Made by a program: the position numbers and the translations under genes. Below are positions 1 to 10,300 of a DNA stretch of 64,000 bases, piece after piece. Position 1 is the first letter of the stretch. Each line of letters opens with the position of its first letter. The notes under the pieces are model-generated. The model did no database searches and was not told where the DNA came from. It saw nothing but the letters and a program-made list of their open reading frames with translations. The DNA comes from Hyphomicrobiales bacterium (lineage in GTDB: Bacteria > Pseudomonadota > Alphaproteobacteria > Rhizobiales > Beijerinckiaceae): NCBI GenBank assembly GCA_930633495.1, contig CAKNFJ010000001.1, positions 2,105,001 through 2,169,000 on the forward strand. Reading direction: 5' to 3'.

Positions 1-1007
1 ATTTCGCCCGCGTCATGGCCCAGGCCGAACAGGCCACGGACGACCGGCGCCATGCCGGCGGCGACGCCGCGAGCCTCTATCCCGGCGCGCTGATGAAGCT
101 GTCGGACCATCCGACCGGTGCCGAGAACGGCGAATACCTCGTGGTGCGCGCCTCGCATGCCTTCGGCATCCAGAGCTATCGCTCGGCAGGGCGCCAGGAC
201 GAGGCGCTCTATCACGGCTCCTACGAGCTGCAGAAGAGCGACCGGCGTTTCCGCGCTCCGCTCCTCACCCCGCGCCCGACGGTCTACGGGCCGCACACCG
301 CCAAGGTCGTCGGCGAGAAGAACCGCGGCGAGGAAGGCGATATCGACGTCGACGAATATGGCCGCATCTGGCTGCGCTTCCACTGGGACCGCGAGGACGG
401 CTCGACCTCCTGCCGCACCCGCGTCGCGCAGATGTGGGCCGGCAAGGGTTGGGGCGGCCAGGTCATCCCGCGCATCGGCCAGGAGGTGATCGTCGAGTAT
501 ATCGAGGGCAATCCGGACCTGCCGCTCGTCGTCGGCGCCGTGGTCAACGACCAGCACAAGCCGCCCTATGATCTGCCGGCGAACAAGACTCAGTCCGGCA
601 TCAAGTCGGAATCGACCGACGGGGCCGGCTTCTCCGACACCTATAACGAGATCAAGTTCGAGGACCGCAAGGACAACGAGGTGCTGGAGATCCGGACCGA
701 GAAGGACCACAAGATCACGGTCAACAACATCGAGACCCGCGATATCGGCGAGCGCTATCAGGGCATGAGCTATGCGCGCGAGACCACGCTGAAGAAAGGC
801 GACGACAAGCTCGACGTCCAGAACGGCAAGCTCGACGTCGAGGCGCTGACCGAGATCAACCTCAAGGTCGGCGAGAGCAGGATCAAGATGACGCCGGGCA
901 GCATCGAGATCACCTCGCCCACCATCACGATCAAAAGCCAGGCCGTGACGGAGGTGATGAGCGACGGCACGACCGTCGTGAAAGGCCAGATGGTGCAGAT
1001 CAACTGA
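1..1007 (+). CDS. vgrG: Type VI secretion spike protein VgrG (TssI), C-terminal part
   Basis: VgrG trimers cap the Hcp tube of the T6SS and puncture the target cell. The frame is open from base 3, so the gene starts left of the window and the ATG at 15 is internal. The visible part holds the end of the gp27-like region, the gp5-like OB fold (the GRIWLRFHWDRED and GWGGQVIPRIGQEVIVEYIEG signatures, counted from base 15 at about residues 118-165) and a repetitive beta-helix ending in VVKGQMVQIN. It stops at the end of the beta-helix, so no C-terminal effector domain is fused and cargo would have to load through PAAR or adaptor proteins. The DUF6931-like gene follows after 18 bases. Confidence 0.93.
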   Translation, partial: FARVMAQAEQATDDRRHAGGDAASLYPGALMKLSDHPTGAENGEYLVVRASHAFGIQSYRSAGRQDEALYHGSYELQKSDRRFRAPLLTPRPTVYGPHTAKVVGEKNRGEEGDIDVDEYGRIWLRFHWDREDGSTSCRTRVAQMWAGKGWGGQVIPRIGQEVIVEYIEGNPDLPLVVGAVVNDQHKPPYDLPANKTQSGIKSESTDGAGFSDTYNEIKFEDRKDNEVLEIRTEKDHKITVNNIETRDIGERYQGMSYARETTLKKGDDKLDVQNGKLDVEALTEINLKVGESRIKMTPGSIEITSPTITIKSQAVTEVMSDGTTVVKGQMVQIN

Positions 1008-1025
1008 GAACGGCGGGAGCCTGCC

Positions 1026-1574
1026 ATGTCGCGCCTTCGCTTCAGCACCGCTCGCGAAGTCTTCGAGACCTATCCCTCGGCCCGGGAGTTCGTCGGCCTG
1101 GCGCCGACGAACGAGCCACCGCTCACGTTCCTCGCCCGGCTCGCCAAGGGACCGGCGCCGATGGAGGCGGCCGGCTTCTGCGCCTTCCTGCTGCCGCGCC
1201 GCGAGACGGTCTGGTGGGCCCTCCAGGCGGTGCGGTCGATGCAGCCGCCCGGCACGCCGGATCCGGGCCTGGCCACGGCGGAGGCCTGGGTGCGCGAGCC
1301 CGGGGACAAGACCCGCTTCGATGCGCTGCGGCTGGCTCAGTCCGGCGATCGCACGCAGCCGGGCACCTTCATCGCCTGGGCGGCCGGCTATTCCGGCGGC
1401 AGCATGGCCGAGGGCCACGCGATTCCCTGCCCGCCCGACCTGACCGCCAAGATGGCGCGCATCGCCGTCCTCATCGCCATCAACCGCCTGCCGGCACGCG
1501 AGCGCGCAGGTGCATTGCATCGCTGCGTGGAAGCATGCATTCGTTTGGCAGATGACGATCCCGGCACACGCTGA
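1026..1574 (+). CDS. T6SS-associated protein of unknown function (DUF6931-like)
   Basis: A 182-residue soluble protein with no signal peptide or membrane segment. The N-terminus (SRLRFSTAREVFETYP) resembles small proteins annotated DUF6931 near alphaproteobacterial T6SS genes; this assignment is from memory. It is rich in Trp and Ala, and its C-terminal half (about residues 135-175) looks helical. It lies between vgrG and the FHA gene on the same strand with short gaps, so co-transcription is likely. An accessory or VgrG-loading role is possible by position only; no catalytic motif is visible. Confidence 0.6.
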   Translation: MSRLRFSTAREVFETYPSAREFVGLAPTNEPPLTFLARLAKGPAPMEAAGFCAFLLPRRETVWWALQAVRSMQPPGTPDPGLATAEAWVREPGDKTRFDALRLAQSGDRTQPGTFIAWAAGYSGGSMAEGHAIPCPPDLTAKMARIAVLIAINRLPARERAGALHRCVEACIRLADDDPGTR

Positions 1575-1602
1575 TGCGGGCTGCCGGACCGGGGCGTTCG
1601 CC

Positions 1603-2967
1603 ATGGCTCTGACGCTGACGATCGAGAACGAAACCTCGCTGCCGGACGGCGGCCCGCTGAGCGTGACCGCCGGCGGCGGACGCGGGCTCGATATCGGCCG
1701 CGACCAGCATCTCGACTGGGCACTTCCCGACCCGTCCCGCGCCGTCTCGGGACGTCACTGCGAGATCCGCTACCGCGACGGCGCCTACTGGCTGCGCGAC
1801 GTCTCGACCAACGGCACCTACGTCAATGGCGGCGAGCACCGCGTCCAGTCGCCATATCGGCTGCGTCATGGCGACCGGCTGGAGATCGGCCACTACATCA
1901 TCGCCGTCGCCATCGACGAGGAAGCCGGGCAAGCCTCCGAGCCAGCGCCGCCGCCCCATGCCGCCCGACCGGAAACGCTCTGGTCCTCAAGCGAGGACGC
2001 CGCTCCGCCGATCCCGCGGCGCGAGCTGCTGCCACCGAGCCAGTCCCGGCCGGTCCATTCCGGCTTCATCGACTGGGCCGCCGATATCCCGACGCCGGGA
2101 GCCGCGCCGCACACGCCGCCCCCCGCCGAGGCCGGCTGGTCCTCTCCGGCCCCCGCCGACGATTTCGCCTGGGCGCCGATGCAGCCGCCACAGGCTGCCC
2201 CGGTCGAACCTGTCGCGCCGATCCCGACGCCGCGCCGCCCGGTGGCGGGCCTGCCCCGGGCAGCCAGTCCCTGGGACGAGCCGGTGGCCGAACCCGCAGC
2301 GCAGCCGGTCGAGGCCATGCCGGCCATGCCAGAGCCCGCGCCGGCAGCAGCACCCGAGCCCGCACGGCAAGCCCCGCCGCCGGCCATCTCGGCAGGGGAA
2401 TTCCTGCAGCGTTTTGCCAAGGGGGCCGGCGTCTCGCCGCAATCGCTCTCATCACAGGACCCCGGCGCCTTCGCGGAGCAGCTCGGCGGGCTGATGAGGC
2501 TGATCGCGGAAGAGCTGAAGGCGCTGCTCGCAGCGCGTGCCGAAAGCAAGCGCATCGCGCGCAGCAGCAACCAGACGATGATCCAGGCGCAGGACAACAA
2601 CCCCCTGAAGTTCTCGCCGAGCGTCGACGATGCGCTGCAGCTCATCTTCGGCCAGCCGCGCAGCGGCTACCTCGATGCCAGGCGCGCCTTCGACGAGAGC
2701 TTCCGCGACCTCAAGGCCCATCAGATCAAGACCTATTCGGCCATGCAGCATGCGCTCAAGATGCTCATGGAGGATCTGGACCCGCAGGCGATCGCCGAAG
2801 GCACCGCGCCGGAGGGCGGCCTCGGCGGCTTGATCGGATCGCGCAAGGCGAAGATGTGGGACGCCTATGTCACGCGCTGGGAGGCCAAGACCGCGCCCTA
2901 TGAAAACGGCCTGGTCGATGCCTTCATGATCTACTTCGCGGAATGCTACGACCGCGGCGGCCGCTGA
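1603..2967 (+). CDS. tagH: T6SS-associated FHA domain protein TagH
   Basis: Phosphothreonine-reading scaffold of the T6SS post-translational pathway, expected to bind targets of PpkA. An N-terminal FHA domain (about residues 25-95) carries the usual binding residues: R33 in GLDIGRD, S49/H52 in SGRH, and N70/N75 in STNGTYVNGG. A Pro/Ala-rich linker (about 110-290) leads to the conserved TagH C-terminal domain (about 290-454) with FDESFRDLKAHQIKTYSAMQ. The ATG at 1603 was preferred because the FHA fold starts right after it; an upstream ATG at 1510 would overlap the previous gene and add unrelated residues. The 454-residue length fits the family. Confidence 0.9.
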   Translation: MALTLTIENETSLPDGGPLSVTAGGGRGLDIGRDQHLDWALPDPSRAVSGRHCEIRYRDGAYWLRDVSTNGTYVNGGEHRVQSPYRLRHGDRLEIGHYIIAVAIDEEAGQASEPAPPPHAARPETLWSSSEDAAPPIPRRELLPPSQSRPVHSGFIDWAADIPTPGAAPHTPPPAEAGWSSPAPADDFAWAPMQPPQAAPVEPVAPIPTPRRPVAGLPRAASPWDEPVAEPAAQPVEAMPAMPEPAPAAAPEPARQAPPPAISAGEFLQRFAKGAGVSPQSLSSQDPGAFAEQLGGLMRLIAEELKALLAARAESKRIARSSNQTMIQAQDNNPLKFSPSVDDALQLIFGQPRSGYLDARRAFDESFRDLKAHQIKTYSAMQHALKMLMEDLDPQAIAEGTAPEGGLGGLIGSRKAKMWDAYVTRWEAKTAPYENGLVDAFMIYFAECYDRGGR

Positions 2968-2980
2968 CCGCGAAGGCCGC

Positions 2981-3766
2981 TCATGCCGGCGGCATCGCCA
3001 AGACCTCCCGGATCACGCGCGGCTGCAATTGCCGCGGCAGTTCGTCCATGGCCGCCTCGTAGTAACCCAGGATGCTGAGCTGCTCATAGGTCGCCCAGAT
3101 CGACTCGTCCTGGAAGGCCTCGGCGCGTTCCTCGAGATTGAGGATCATGCCGTATTCGGCTCCGCCCGGCTCGCCATATTCGATCGCCGGCGGGGCCGGT
3201 TTGCTGCGCTTCTGCACCACCGCCGCGGCGAACGCAGCGCGCGCGCCGGGCTGCCAGACCCGCTCATAGGCCGCGGCGACGTCCGTCGCCGGATCGCCCT
3301 TGCCGACCAGCACATGCCGGCAGGCATCGGCGAAGGCTTCGGTCAGCCCATTGGCCTCCGCGGCGGAGTCGGCCTTGTTGTAGTCGGCATGCAGCGGCTC
3401 GACATAGGCGAAGAGATTTTCCAGGCGCCGGGCCGCTGGACCCGCCAGGAAGAGCCAGGGAAAGGTGCCGTCGACCGAAATCTGCCCCGGCAGGAGATGG
3501 GCGGCCTGCTCGCCGTTCTGCGCCTTGAAGAACTGGCGCGCGGCGGCCGTGCAGGTTACGGCGGGCTGGAGCGACATCGGGCGGCGGCGCCGCGCCGGGT
3601 CGCGGATCAGGGCCATCAGGCACAGCACCTCGGCGACATGGTCGTTGCGGGCCGCGCCATGGCCGAGAGCGCGGCGCGCATCCGTCGAGAAGCGCTGCAC
3701 CGTCTTATGGCGGAAACGCTCGATCTTCGCTTCGGCCCGATCCGGAACCGTCCTGCTCTTGCCCAT
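2981..3766 (-). CDS. Unknown protein encoded downstream of PAAR
   Basis: A 261-residue soluble protein I do not recognise. No signal peptide or membrane segment is visible. The N-terminus is basic (about residues 1-65), the middle has GTFPWLFLAGPAARRLENLF, and the C-terminus is acidic and aromatic (WATYEQLSILGYYEAAMDELPRQL). It is transcribed with the PAAR gene 52 bases upstream, on the strand opposite the T6SS core. A PAAR-linked cargo effector, adaptor or chaperone is therefore plausible by context alone. The Shine-Dalgarno site before the ATG at 3766 is weak, and a downstream ATG at 3577 is possible. It converges on tagH with a 13-base gap. Confidence 0.55.
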   Translation of the reverse strand: MGKSRTVPDRAEAKIERFRHKTVQRFSTDARRALGHGAARNDHVAEVLCLMALIRDPARRRRPMSLQPAVTCTAAARQFFKAQNGEQAAHLLPGQISVDGTFPWLFLAGPAARRLENLFAYVEPLHADYNKADSAAEANGLTEAFADACRHVLVGKGDPATDVAAAYERVWQPGARAAFAAAVVQKRSKPAPPAIEYGEPGGAEYGMILNLEERAEAFQDESIWATYEQLSILGYYEAAMDELPRQLQPRVIREVLAMPPA

Positions 3767-3818
3767 GCTGCGCCCGCCGCGAGGAAACGGGTTCGGGCTC
3801 GCCCGAACCGGGGTCTCG

Positions 3819-4319
3819 TCAACCGCCGATGATCACCGTCGGCAATCCCATCATGATCTTGTTCGGCGGTCCCAGCGCCTCGACGATCGTATCGCCCACC
3901 CGGCAGGCCGGGAGATTGTTGATCAGCACCGTCTGCGAGCCGTCGACGACCACGCCCGGCCCGTGCGGCTGCGGCGGCATCAAGGTCAGGCAGTTGTGGA
4001 TGTCGGCGCCGCCGGCGGAGCCGGTGATCGTGCTGCTCATCGCGGCGAGCGCCGCCGTCTTGGCGGCCTCCTCCGCAGCCTTTGCAGCGGGCGCGCCCGG
4101 CGTGCCGGCTGCCGCCAGCGTCGCGGCCGCGGCGATCTGAAGCGTGGTATCGGATGCCTGCTTGGCGGCTTGGATCGCGGCGGCCGCGGCGGCCGGAATG
4201 CCGCGCCAGGCCTGCTTGCCGCCGATCAGCACGTTCATGCTGCCGGGCCCGGGCTGAAGCATACCGGGCAGCGGATGCAGGACAGGATCGAGAACACGCG
4301 CGGCCGGTCCCTTTGGCAT
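3819..4319 (-). CDS. PAAR-domain protein, T6SS spike tip
   Basis: PAAR proteins sharpen the VgrG spike and connect effectors. The N-terminal PAAR half is visible (GPAARVLDPVLHPLPGMLQPG, then GSMNVLIGGKQAWRG), and the C-terminal half has NCLTL, GSQTVLINNLPACRVGDTIVEALGP and a terminal VIIGG. Between the halves, about residues 43-95, lies an alanine-rich, probably helical insertion that makes the protein (166 residues) longer than a minimal PAAR. There is no C-terminal toxin domain. The ATG at 4319 has a GAGAGG ribosome site about 5 bases upstream. It reads divergently from tssK and leads the unknown gene at 2981-3766. Confidence 0.85.
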   Translation of the reverse strand: MPKGPAARVLDPVLHPLPGMLQPGPGSMNVLIGGKQAWRGIPAAAAAAIQAAKQASDTTLQIAAAATLAAAGTPGAPAAKAAEEAAKTAALAAMSSTITGSAGGADIHNCLTLMPPQPHGPGVVVDGSQTVLINNLPACRVGDTIVEALGPPNKIMMGLPTVIIGG

Positions 4320-4560
4320 CGACGCCTCTCATCTTCGAGCGCAATCGCAAACACGATGACTGCGGAGAAAATCCACCCGCCGCATCCTTCAAGTCAATGA
4401 CAACGCAAATCGGATGCAACGCTAGAGTCTCTTGAGAGACGGGATTCACCAATCAGGTCGGATTCAACCTGGTCGAACCCGGCTCCAGCATTCGTTTGGT
4501 GACGCTTGGACACGACCCGTATAAGCTCGCCGAGCCTGCCTTTGAGTGAGCGAGACCGGG
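4320..4560. promoter_or_regulatory. Divergent intergenic region between the PAAR gene and tssK
   Basis: A 241-base space between two genes that read away from each other, so it must carry promoters for both. It has several A/T-richer patches, including TATAAG at 4520-4525 on the plus strand, about 35 bases before tssK. No convincing -35 box at the right spacing and no sigma-54 -24/-12 pair could be found by eye. Confidence 0.4.
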
Positions 4561-5898
4561 ATGTCGTGGTACAGCAAGGTCGTCTGGTCGGAGGGGTTGT
4601 TCCTCAGGCCGCATCACTTCCAACAGAACGACCGTTACCTCGAAAACCTGCTGGAAAGCCGCGTCCGGACCATCACGCCCTACCCTTGGGGCTTTTCCGT
4701 GCTGGAGATCGACCGAGACCTCGCCCAGCAATGCCGCATCGGCCTGCGCCGCGCCGCGGGGGTGATGCCGGACGGGACGCCCTTCGCCCTGCCTGACAAC
4801 AATCCGCTGCCGGCCGCGATCGAGGTGCCGGAAAACGCGGCCGGGCAGATCGTCTGGCTGTCCCTGCCGCTGGCCGCCGCCAATACCCGCGAGGTCGAGG
4901 ACACGCTGAACGGCTCCGCCAGCCGCTATGTCCCCGCCACGGAGATGCTGATCGATTCGACGGCCTCGCTGCGCACCGAGGAGGAGATCGACGTCGCGCA
5001 TCCGCGTCTGACGCTGGAGCTGCGCAAGACGAGCAAGGCCGGCTATGTCGGCCTCGCGCTCGGCCGCATCCTGGAAGTGCGCGATCGCGCCATCCTGTTC
5101 GACGAGAAATTCGCCCCGCCGGTGCTGGTCTGCTCGGCCTATCCGGTCATCGAGGGCTGGCTCGACCGCGTCATCGGCTGGATCGACAACAAGCTGGAAG
5201 AGCTCGCCCGTTACGCCGCCGATCCGACGGCCGGCGGCGGCCTGCAGAGCGCGGACTACTTCGTGCTGCAGCTCCTCAACCGCAATATCCCGGTGCTGAA
5301 GCACCTGCGCCGCTCGCGCTTCATCCATCCCGAGCGGTTGTTCTCGACCTTCCTGGCGCTGGCGGGCGAGCTTGCCACCTTCACCACGGCCGAACGCCGC
5401 GCCCGTGACTATCCGGCCTACGATCACGACGACTTGGAGAACTGCTTCACCCCGGTGGTGCGCGACATCCAGGACTTCCTCTCGGCCAATCTCGGCCGCC
5501 GCGCGATCCGGCTGGAAATCGTCGAGCGCGCGCCCAACGCCTTCATGTCGACGATCCGCGACCGCAGCCTCGTGCGCAATGCGACGCTGGTGCTGGAGGT
5601 GGCGGCGCGCCGGCCGCTGACCGAGATCCAGGCTCAGTTCCCGCAGCTCTTCAAGGTCGGCCCCAACACGAAGATGAACGAGATCGTCCATGCCCATCTG
5701 CCGGGCATCAGCCTCGTCCATCTGCCGACGCCACCACCGCAGATCCGCGCGCTCACGGATCATGTATACTTCTATCTCGACCGCACCTCGCCGCTCTGGC
5801 CCGAGTTCAGTACGGCGAGTTCGATCGGCATGCATTTTTCCGGTGACTGGCCCGATCTCGAACTCGAGCTCTGGGCCGTTCTGGAGGGCAGGCGATGA
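4561..5898 (+). CDS. tssK: T6SS baseplate protein TssK
   Basis: TssK is the trimeric connector that tethers the T6SS baseplate to the membrane complex (TssL/TssM). The 445-residue protein begins with the family hallmark SWYSKVVWSEGLFLRPHHFQQ, followed by FPQLFKVGPNTKMNEIVHAHLPG-type sequence near residue 365 and a C-terminal receptor-binding domain. ATG 4561 is preferred over the in-frame GTG at 4546 because family members start at the MSWY motif. The stop codon overlaps the ATG of tssL by four bases (ATGA), suggesting translational coupling in a tssK-tssL-tssM operon. Confidence 0.95.
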   Translation: MSWYSKVVWSEGLFLRPHHFQQNDRYLENLLESRVRTITPYPWGFSVLEIDRDLAQQCRIGLRRAAGVMPDGTPFALPDNNPLPAAIEVPENAAGQIVWLSLPLAAANTREVEDTLNGSASRYVPATEMLIDSTASLRTEEEIDVAHPRLTLELRKTSKAGYVGLALGRILEVRDRAILFDEKFAPPVLVCSAYPVIEGWLDRVIGWIDNKLEELARYAADPTAGGGLQSADYFVLQLLNRNIPVLKHLRRSRFIHPERLFSTFLALAGELATFTTAERRARDYPAYDHDDLENCFTPVVRDIQDFLSANLGRRAIRLEIVERAPNAFMSTIRDRSLVRNATLVLEVAARRPLTEIQAQFPQLFKVGPNTKMNEIVHAHLPGISLVHLPTPPPQIRALTDHVYFYLDRTSPLWPEFSTASSIGMHFSGDWPDLELELWAVLEGRR

Positions 5899-7337
5899 GC
5901 GATCCGGGTTCGCCCTCAGATCCTTTCGGCCGCTCCGAGCGGACGATCATCAGGCCGAACCCAGGTGGGCGCCGCGCGCCCCTGCCATCCGCTCCTGCCG
6001 CGCCGGCACCGAGCGCGCCCCAGGCGCCCCAGCCCTATCAGCCGCCGCAAGCGCCGTCGCCCGGCGTGCCTGGCACCGGCGACGAGTGGATGTCGCAGCC
6101 GGCGCCGACCCCGCAGCGGCAAACCCCGCCGCCTCCGACCGGCGGCCAGTCCCTGCCGCGCCGCGACCAGCTCCTGACGCCGAACGCCAACCCGCTGCTG
6201 CGCGCCGCAGGCCCGCTTCTGCTCCTGCTTGGGCGGATGCGCGCCAACCTCTCCAACGCTCCCTTCGCGCAGCTTCTCGGCCAGGTCGGCGATTCCATCG
6301 AGGCCTTCGAGCATGAGGTTCGCGCCGCCGGTATTCCCGCCGAGACGGCACGCACGGCGAAATACGTCCTTGCCGCCACGGCCGACGACATCGTCCAGAA
6401 CATCCCCGGCGACGACCGCCATGTCTGGACGCAATACAGCATGCTCTCGCGCTTCTTCGGCGAGCGCACCGGCGGCATCCGCTTCTTCGAGGAGCTGGAC
6501 AGGGCCAAGGCCGACCCGTCGGTCAATTACGACCTGCTGGAGCTGATGCATGCCTGCCTGGCGCTAGGCTTCCAGGGAATCCACCGGACCTCCGCCGGAG
6601 GCGCCAACAATCTCCAGATGATCCAGCGCAACCTGTTCGAGACGCTGCGCCGGGTGAAGCAGCCCGACCCCGAATTGTCGCCACGCTGGCGCGGGCAGGC
6701 GATCGCGGCCACCGTCGCGGGCTTCAAGGTGCCGGTCTGGTCGGTGGCGGCCATCGCCGCGGTTGCGCTGCTCGGCATCTATTTCGTCTTCCGGGCCCTG
6801 CTTTCCGGTAATGCCGAGGCGGCTTCGACCGCCCTGCTCTCGGTCCACCCCAAGGGCGAGATCGGCATCATGCGCAAGGTCTTCTCGGCGCCGCCTCCGC
6901 CACCACCGCCTCCGCCGCAGCCGCCCAAGGTCTGCGGCGCCGTGCAGCCGCCCATCGTCTGCCTGGTGACGCCGAACGTCATCATCGTGCGCCTTGCCGG
7001 CATCACCCTGTTCGAACCGGGGCAGGCCGCGGTCCGCGCCGAGTTCCAGCCGCTGATCGAACGCATCGCGACCGTGCTGGAGCAGGAGGGCGGCGCGGTC
7101 AAGGTCGTCGGCCACACCGACAACGTGCCGATCCGCACCGCCCGCTTCCCCTCCAATGTCGAGCTCTCGCAGGCGCGCGCCAAGGCGGTCGGCGACATGT
7201 TGAGATCCAAGCTCAGCAAGCCCGACCGCATCAGCTTCGAGGGCAAGGGGGCCGACACGCCGATCGCGCCGAACACCACGGCCGAAGGACGCGCCCAGAA
7301 CCGGCGCGTCGAGATTCTGATCCAGCGTCAGGGCTAG
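5895..7337 (+). CDS. tssL: T6SS membrane protein TssL (IcmH/DotU) with C-terminal OmpA domain
   Basis: Inner-membrane part of the T6SS trans-envelope complex. A proline-rich cytoplasmic head (about residues 1-95) precedes the DotU helical domain (about 100-265), one membrane span (about 279-303, VPVWSVAAIAAVALLGIYFVF), a short poly-proline stretch (333-344) and a periplasmic OmpA-like peptidoglycan-binding domain (about 360-480). The OmpA ligand signature is intact (VVGHTDNVPI, with NRRVEI near the end). The fused OmpA domain marks an evolved TssL that needs no separate TagL anchor. It overlaps tssK by four bases and tssM starts 12 bases later. Confidence 0.95.
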   Translation: MSDPGSPSDPFGRSERTIIRPNPGGRRAPLPSAPAAPAPSAPQAPQPYQPPQAPSPGVPGTGDEWMSQPAPTPQRQTPPPPTGGQSLPRRDQLLTPNANPLLRAAGPLLLLLGRMRANLSNAPFAQLLGQVGDSIEAFEHEVRAAGIPAETARTAKYVLAATADDIVQNIPGDDRHVWTQYSMLSRFFGERTGGIRFFEELDRAKADPSVNYDLLELMHACLALGFQGIHRTSAGGANNLQMIQRNLFETLRRVKQPDPELSPRWRGQAIAATVAGFKVPVWSVAAIAAVALLGIYFVFRALLSGNAEAASTALLSVHPKGEIGIMRKVFSAPPPPPPPPPQPPKVCGAVQPPIVCLVTPNVIIVRLAGITLFEPGQAAVRAEFQPLIERIATVLEQEGGAVKVVGHTDNVPIRTARFPSNVELSQARAKAVGDMLRSKLSKPDRISFEGKGADTPIAPNTTAEGRAQNRRVEILIQRQG

Positions 7338-7349
7338 GGAGGCGAACCG

Positions 7350-10300
7350 ATGAACCTCGCCACCTGGCTCCGGATTGCCGCCATCCTCGTCGGGGCGCTC
7401 GCCCTTGCCGCCCTGATCTGGTTCGGCGGACCTTTCCTCGCGCTCGGCGAGTTCCGGCCCTTCGAGTCCTTCTGGGCGCGCCTGCCGGTCGTCCTACTGC
7501 TGATGCTCGGCGCGCTCGCCTGGATGGCGCTGATCGTCATACGCCGCCGCAAGGCCACCGCCGCGCTGACCGAAGCGCTCGAGAAGGAGGAGCCGACCGG
7601 AGACGGAGCAGCCCTCTCCAATGCGATGAAGGATGCGCTCGCGACGCTGAAGAGCGCGCGCGGCAAGGGCGGCGGCGATTATCTCTACGATCTGCCCTGG
7701 TACGTCATCATCGGCCCTCCCGGCGCCGGCAAGACCACGGCTCTGGTCAATTCCGGCCTCAAATTTCCGCTCGCGCGCGGCACGACCCCGGCGGCCGTCG
7801 CCGGCAATGGCGGCACGCGCTATTGCGACTGGTGGTTCGCCGAAGATGCGGTGCTGATCGACACCGCCGGCCGCTACACCACGCAGGACACCGACACCAA
7901 GGCCGAGAAGGCGAGCTGGCTTTCCTTCCTCGACCTGCTCAAGACCAACCGCCCGCGCCAGCCGATCAACGGCGTGCTGGTCGCGATCAGCGTCGAGGAT
8001 CTGCTGACCGCGTCGCCCGACGAGATCGCCGCCCATGCCGACGCGATCCGCGCCCGCCTGCTCGAACTGCACGAGCGGCTGAAGGTCGATTTCCCGGTCT
8101 ATGCCGTCTTCACCAAGGCCGACCTGATCGCCGGCTTCAGCGAGTTCTTCGGCTCGCTGACCGAGCCGCAGCGGCGCATGGTCTGGGGCCATACCTTCCA
8201 GACGGCCGACAAGACCCGCAATCTGATCGGCGACGTGCCGCCCGAATACGACGCGCTGATCGAGCGGCTGACGGAGCGCCTCGCCGACCGCCTCCAGGAC
8301 GAGCCGAACCCGACGGCGCGCGCCCAGATCTTCGGCTTCCCGAGCCAGATGGCGACGCTGAAGCGTTCGATCGTCGACTTCCTGACCCGTGTCTTCGAAC
8401 CGACGCGCTATCACGCCAACGCGACCTTGCGCGGCTTCTACTTCACCTCGGGCACGCAGGAAGGCACGCCGATCGACCAGCTGATCGGCGCTCTCTCGCG
8501 CAATTTCGGCTCCGACCATGCCGGAGCCGCCGCCTTCTCCGGCAAGGGCAAGAGCTACTTCCTGACCGATCTGATCCAGAAGGTCGTCATCGGTGAATCC
8601 GGCTGGGTCTCGACCGATCTCGGTGCCGCGCGGCGCACGACCATGCTGCGCGTCGCCGGCTTCGCCACGGTCGCGATCCTGTCGCTGGCGGCGCTCGGGC
8701 TGTGGTGGACGAGCTTCTCGCGCAACAGCGACCTGATTACCGCGACGAATTACGGCCTCGCCGACTATCGCAGCGCCGCCGCGCCCGTGCTGCAGGAGAC
8801 CACCGTCTCCGACCGCAATTTCAGCCGCGTCCTGCCGCTGCTGCACAAGCTCCGGAACATGCCCGCCGGCTACGCGACGCAAGGCGAGCCGACACCGACG
8901 CTCGCCACCTTCGGCCTGAGCCAGCGCGAGCGCCTGCAGAACGCCGGCGAGATCACCTATCAGCAGGCGCTGGAGCGCATGCTGCGCTCGCGCATCATCT
9001 TCCGGCTGGAGGAACAGCTCGAGGCCAACGCCAACAATCCCGGCTTCGTCTACGAGGCGCTCAAGGTCTACATGATGGTCGGCGGGCAGGCGAAGCTGGA
9101 CCGGGAGCTCGTCACCTCCTGGATGCGGCTGGACTGGGCCGAGAACCTCTTCCCCGGCCCGGCCAACGCCAAGGGCCGCGAGGCGCTGGAAGAACACCTC
9201 ACCGCCATGCTCGATCTCGACGAGGGTACGGGCGAACCGATCGTCAGGCTGAACCAGTCCCTGATCGAGCAGAGCCAGCGCACGCTGCGCCGCCTCAGCA
9301 TCGCGGAACGCGCCTATGAATTGCTGCGCACCCAGTCGCGCAGCCAGGGCCAGAAGGACTGGGTCGCCTCGCAGCGCGGCGGCTCCGATGTCCGGCTGGT
9401 CTTCGAGGGCGTCGCGGGCGAGGACCTCGACCAGATCCGCGTGCCCTATTTCTACACCTATGAAGGCTTCCAGAACGCTTTCATCGGGCGCCTCGGCGAT
9501 ATCGGCGACCGGATCGAGCGGGAGCGCTGGGTGCTGGGCGAGAACGCCGACCAGCAGGCGATCACGGCCCAGTACGCGACGCTGTTCCAGGATCTGATGA
9601 AGCTCTACAGCCGCGATTATGTCGCGAGCTGGCAGCGCGCCCTGAAGCGGCTGAAGCTCAGGCCGCTCAACGCCGACAAGCCGCGCTATGTCGCGCTCAG
9701 CGCCATCGCCGCACCGACCTCGCCGCTCAAGCAACTGCTCGAATCGCTGCGCGACGAGACCCAGCTCACCAAGGAACGACCGGACGCCAAGAAGGCCGTC
9801 GCGGCGGCCGCCGCCAACGCCGCGGCCCAGACGCTCGAAAAGCGCGCCAACGATGCGCTCGGCCGGCTCGGCGCCAATCTGCCGCTTGCTGCCCCCGGCG
9901 TCGATCGCGTGCTCTCCGGCGGCACCGAAAGCGCGCTCGGGGCCGATGTCGAGACGCAGTTCAAGCCGTTCCATGTCCTCGTCGACGGCGATCTCGGCCG
10001 CCGGCCGGTGGACCAGCTGCTGCAGACCTTCGCCGAGATCAACCAGAACCTGGCCACGGCCGCGACCAACCCGGCGCAATCGGCCGCCGCCAACGCCGCG
10101 CTGGTGCCGCTGATCGCGACGCTGCGGGCCAACTCCTCGCGCTATCCGGCGCCCTTCGACGCCATGATCATCCAGGCCGTCAACGACTTCGAGGGCGATG
10201 CCACCGGCGCCACCGTCGCCCTGCTGCGCCAGGCCCTGGCCGAGCAGGTCACCCGTGTCTGCAACGACGTGATGAACAACCGCTATCCCTTCACCAAGGC

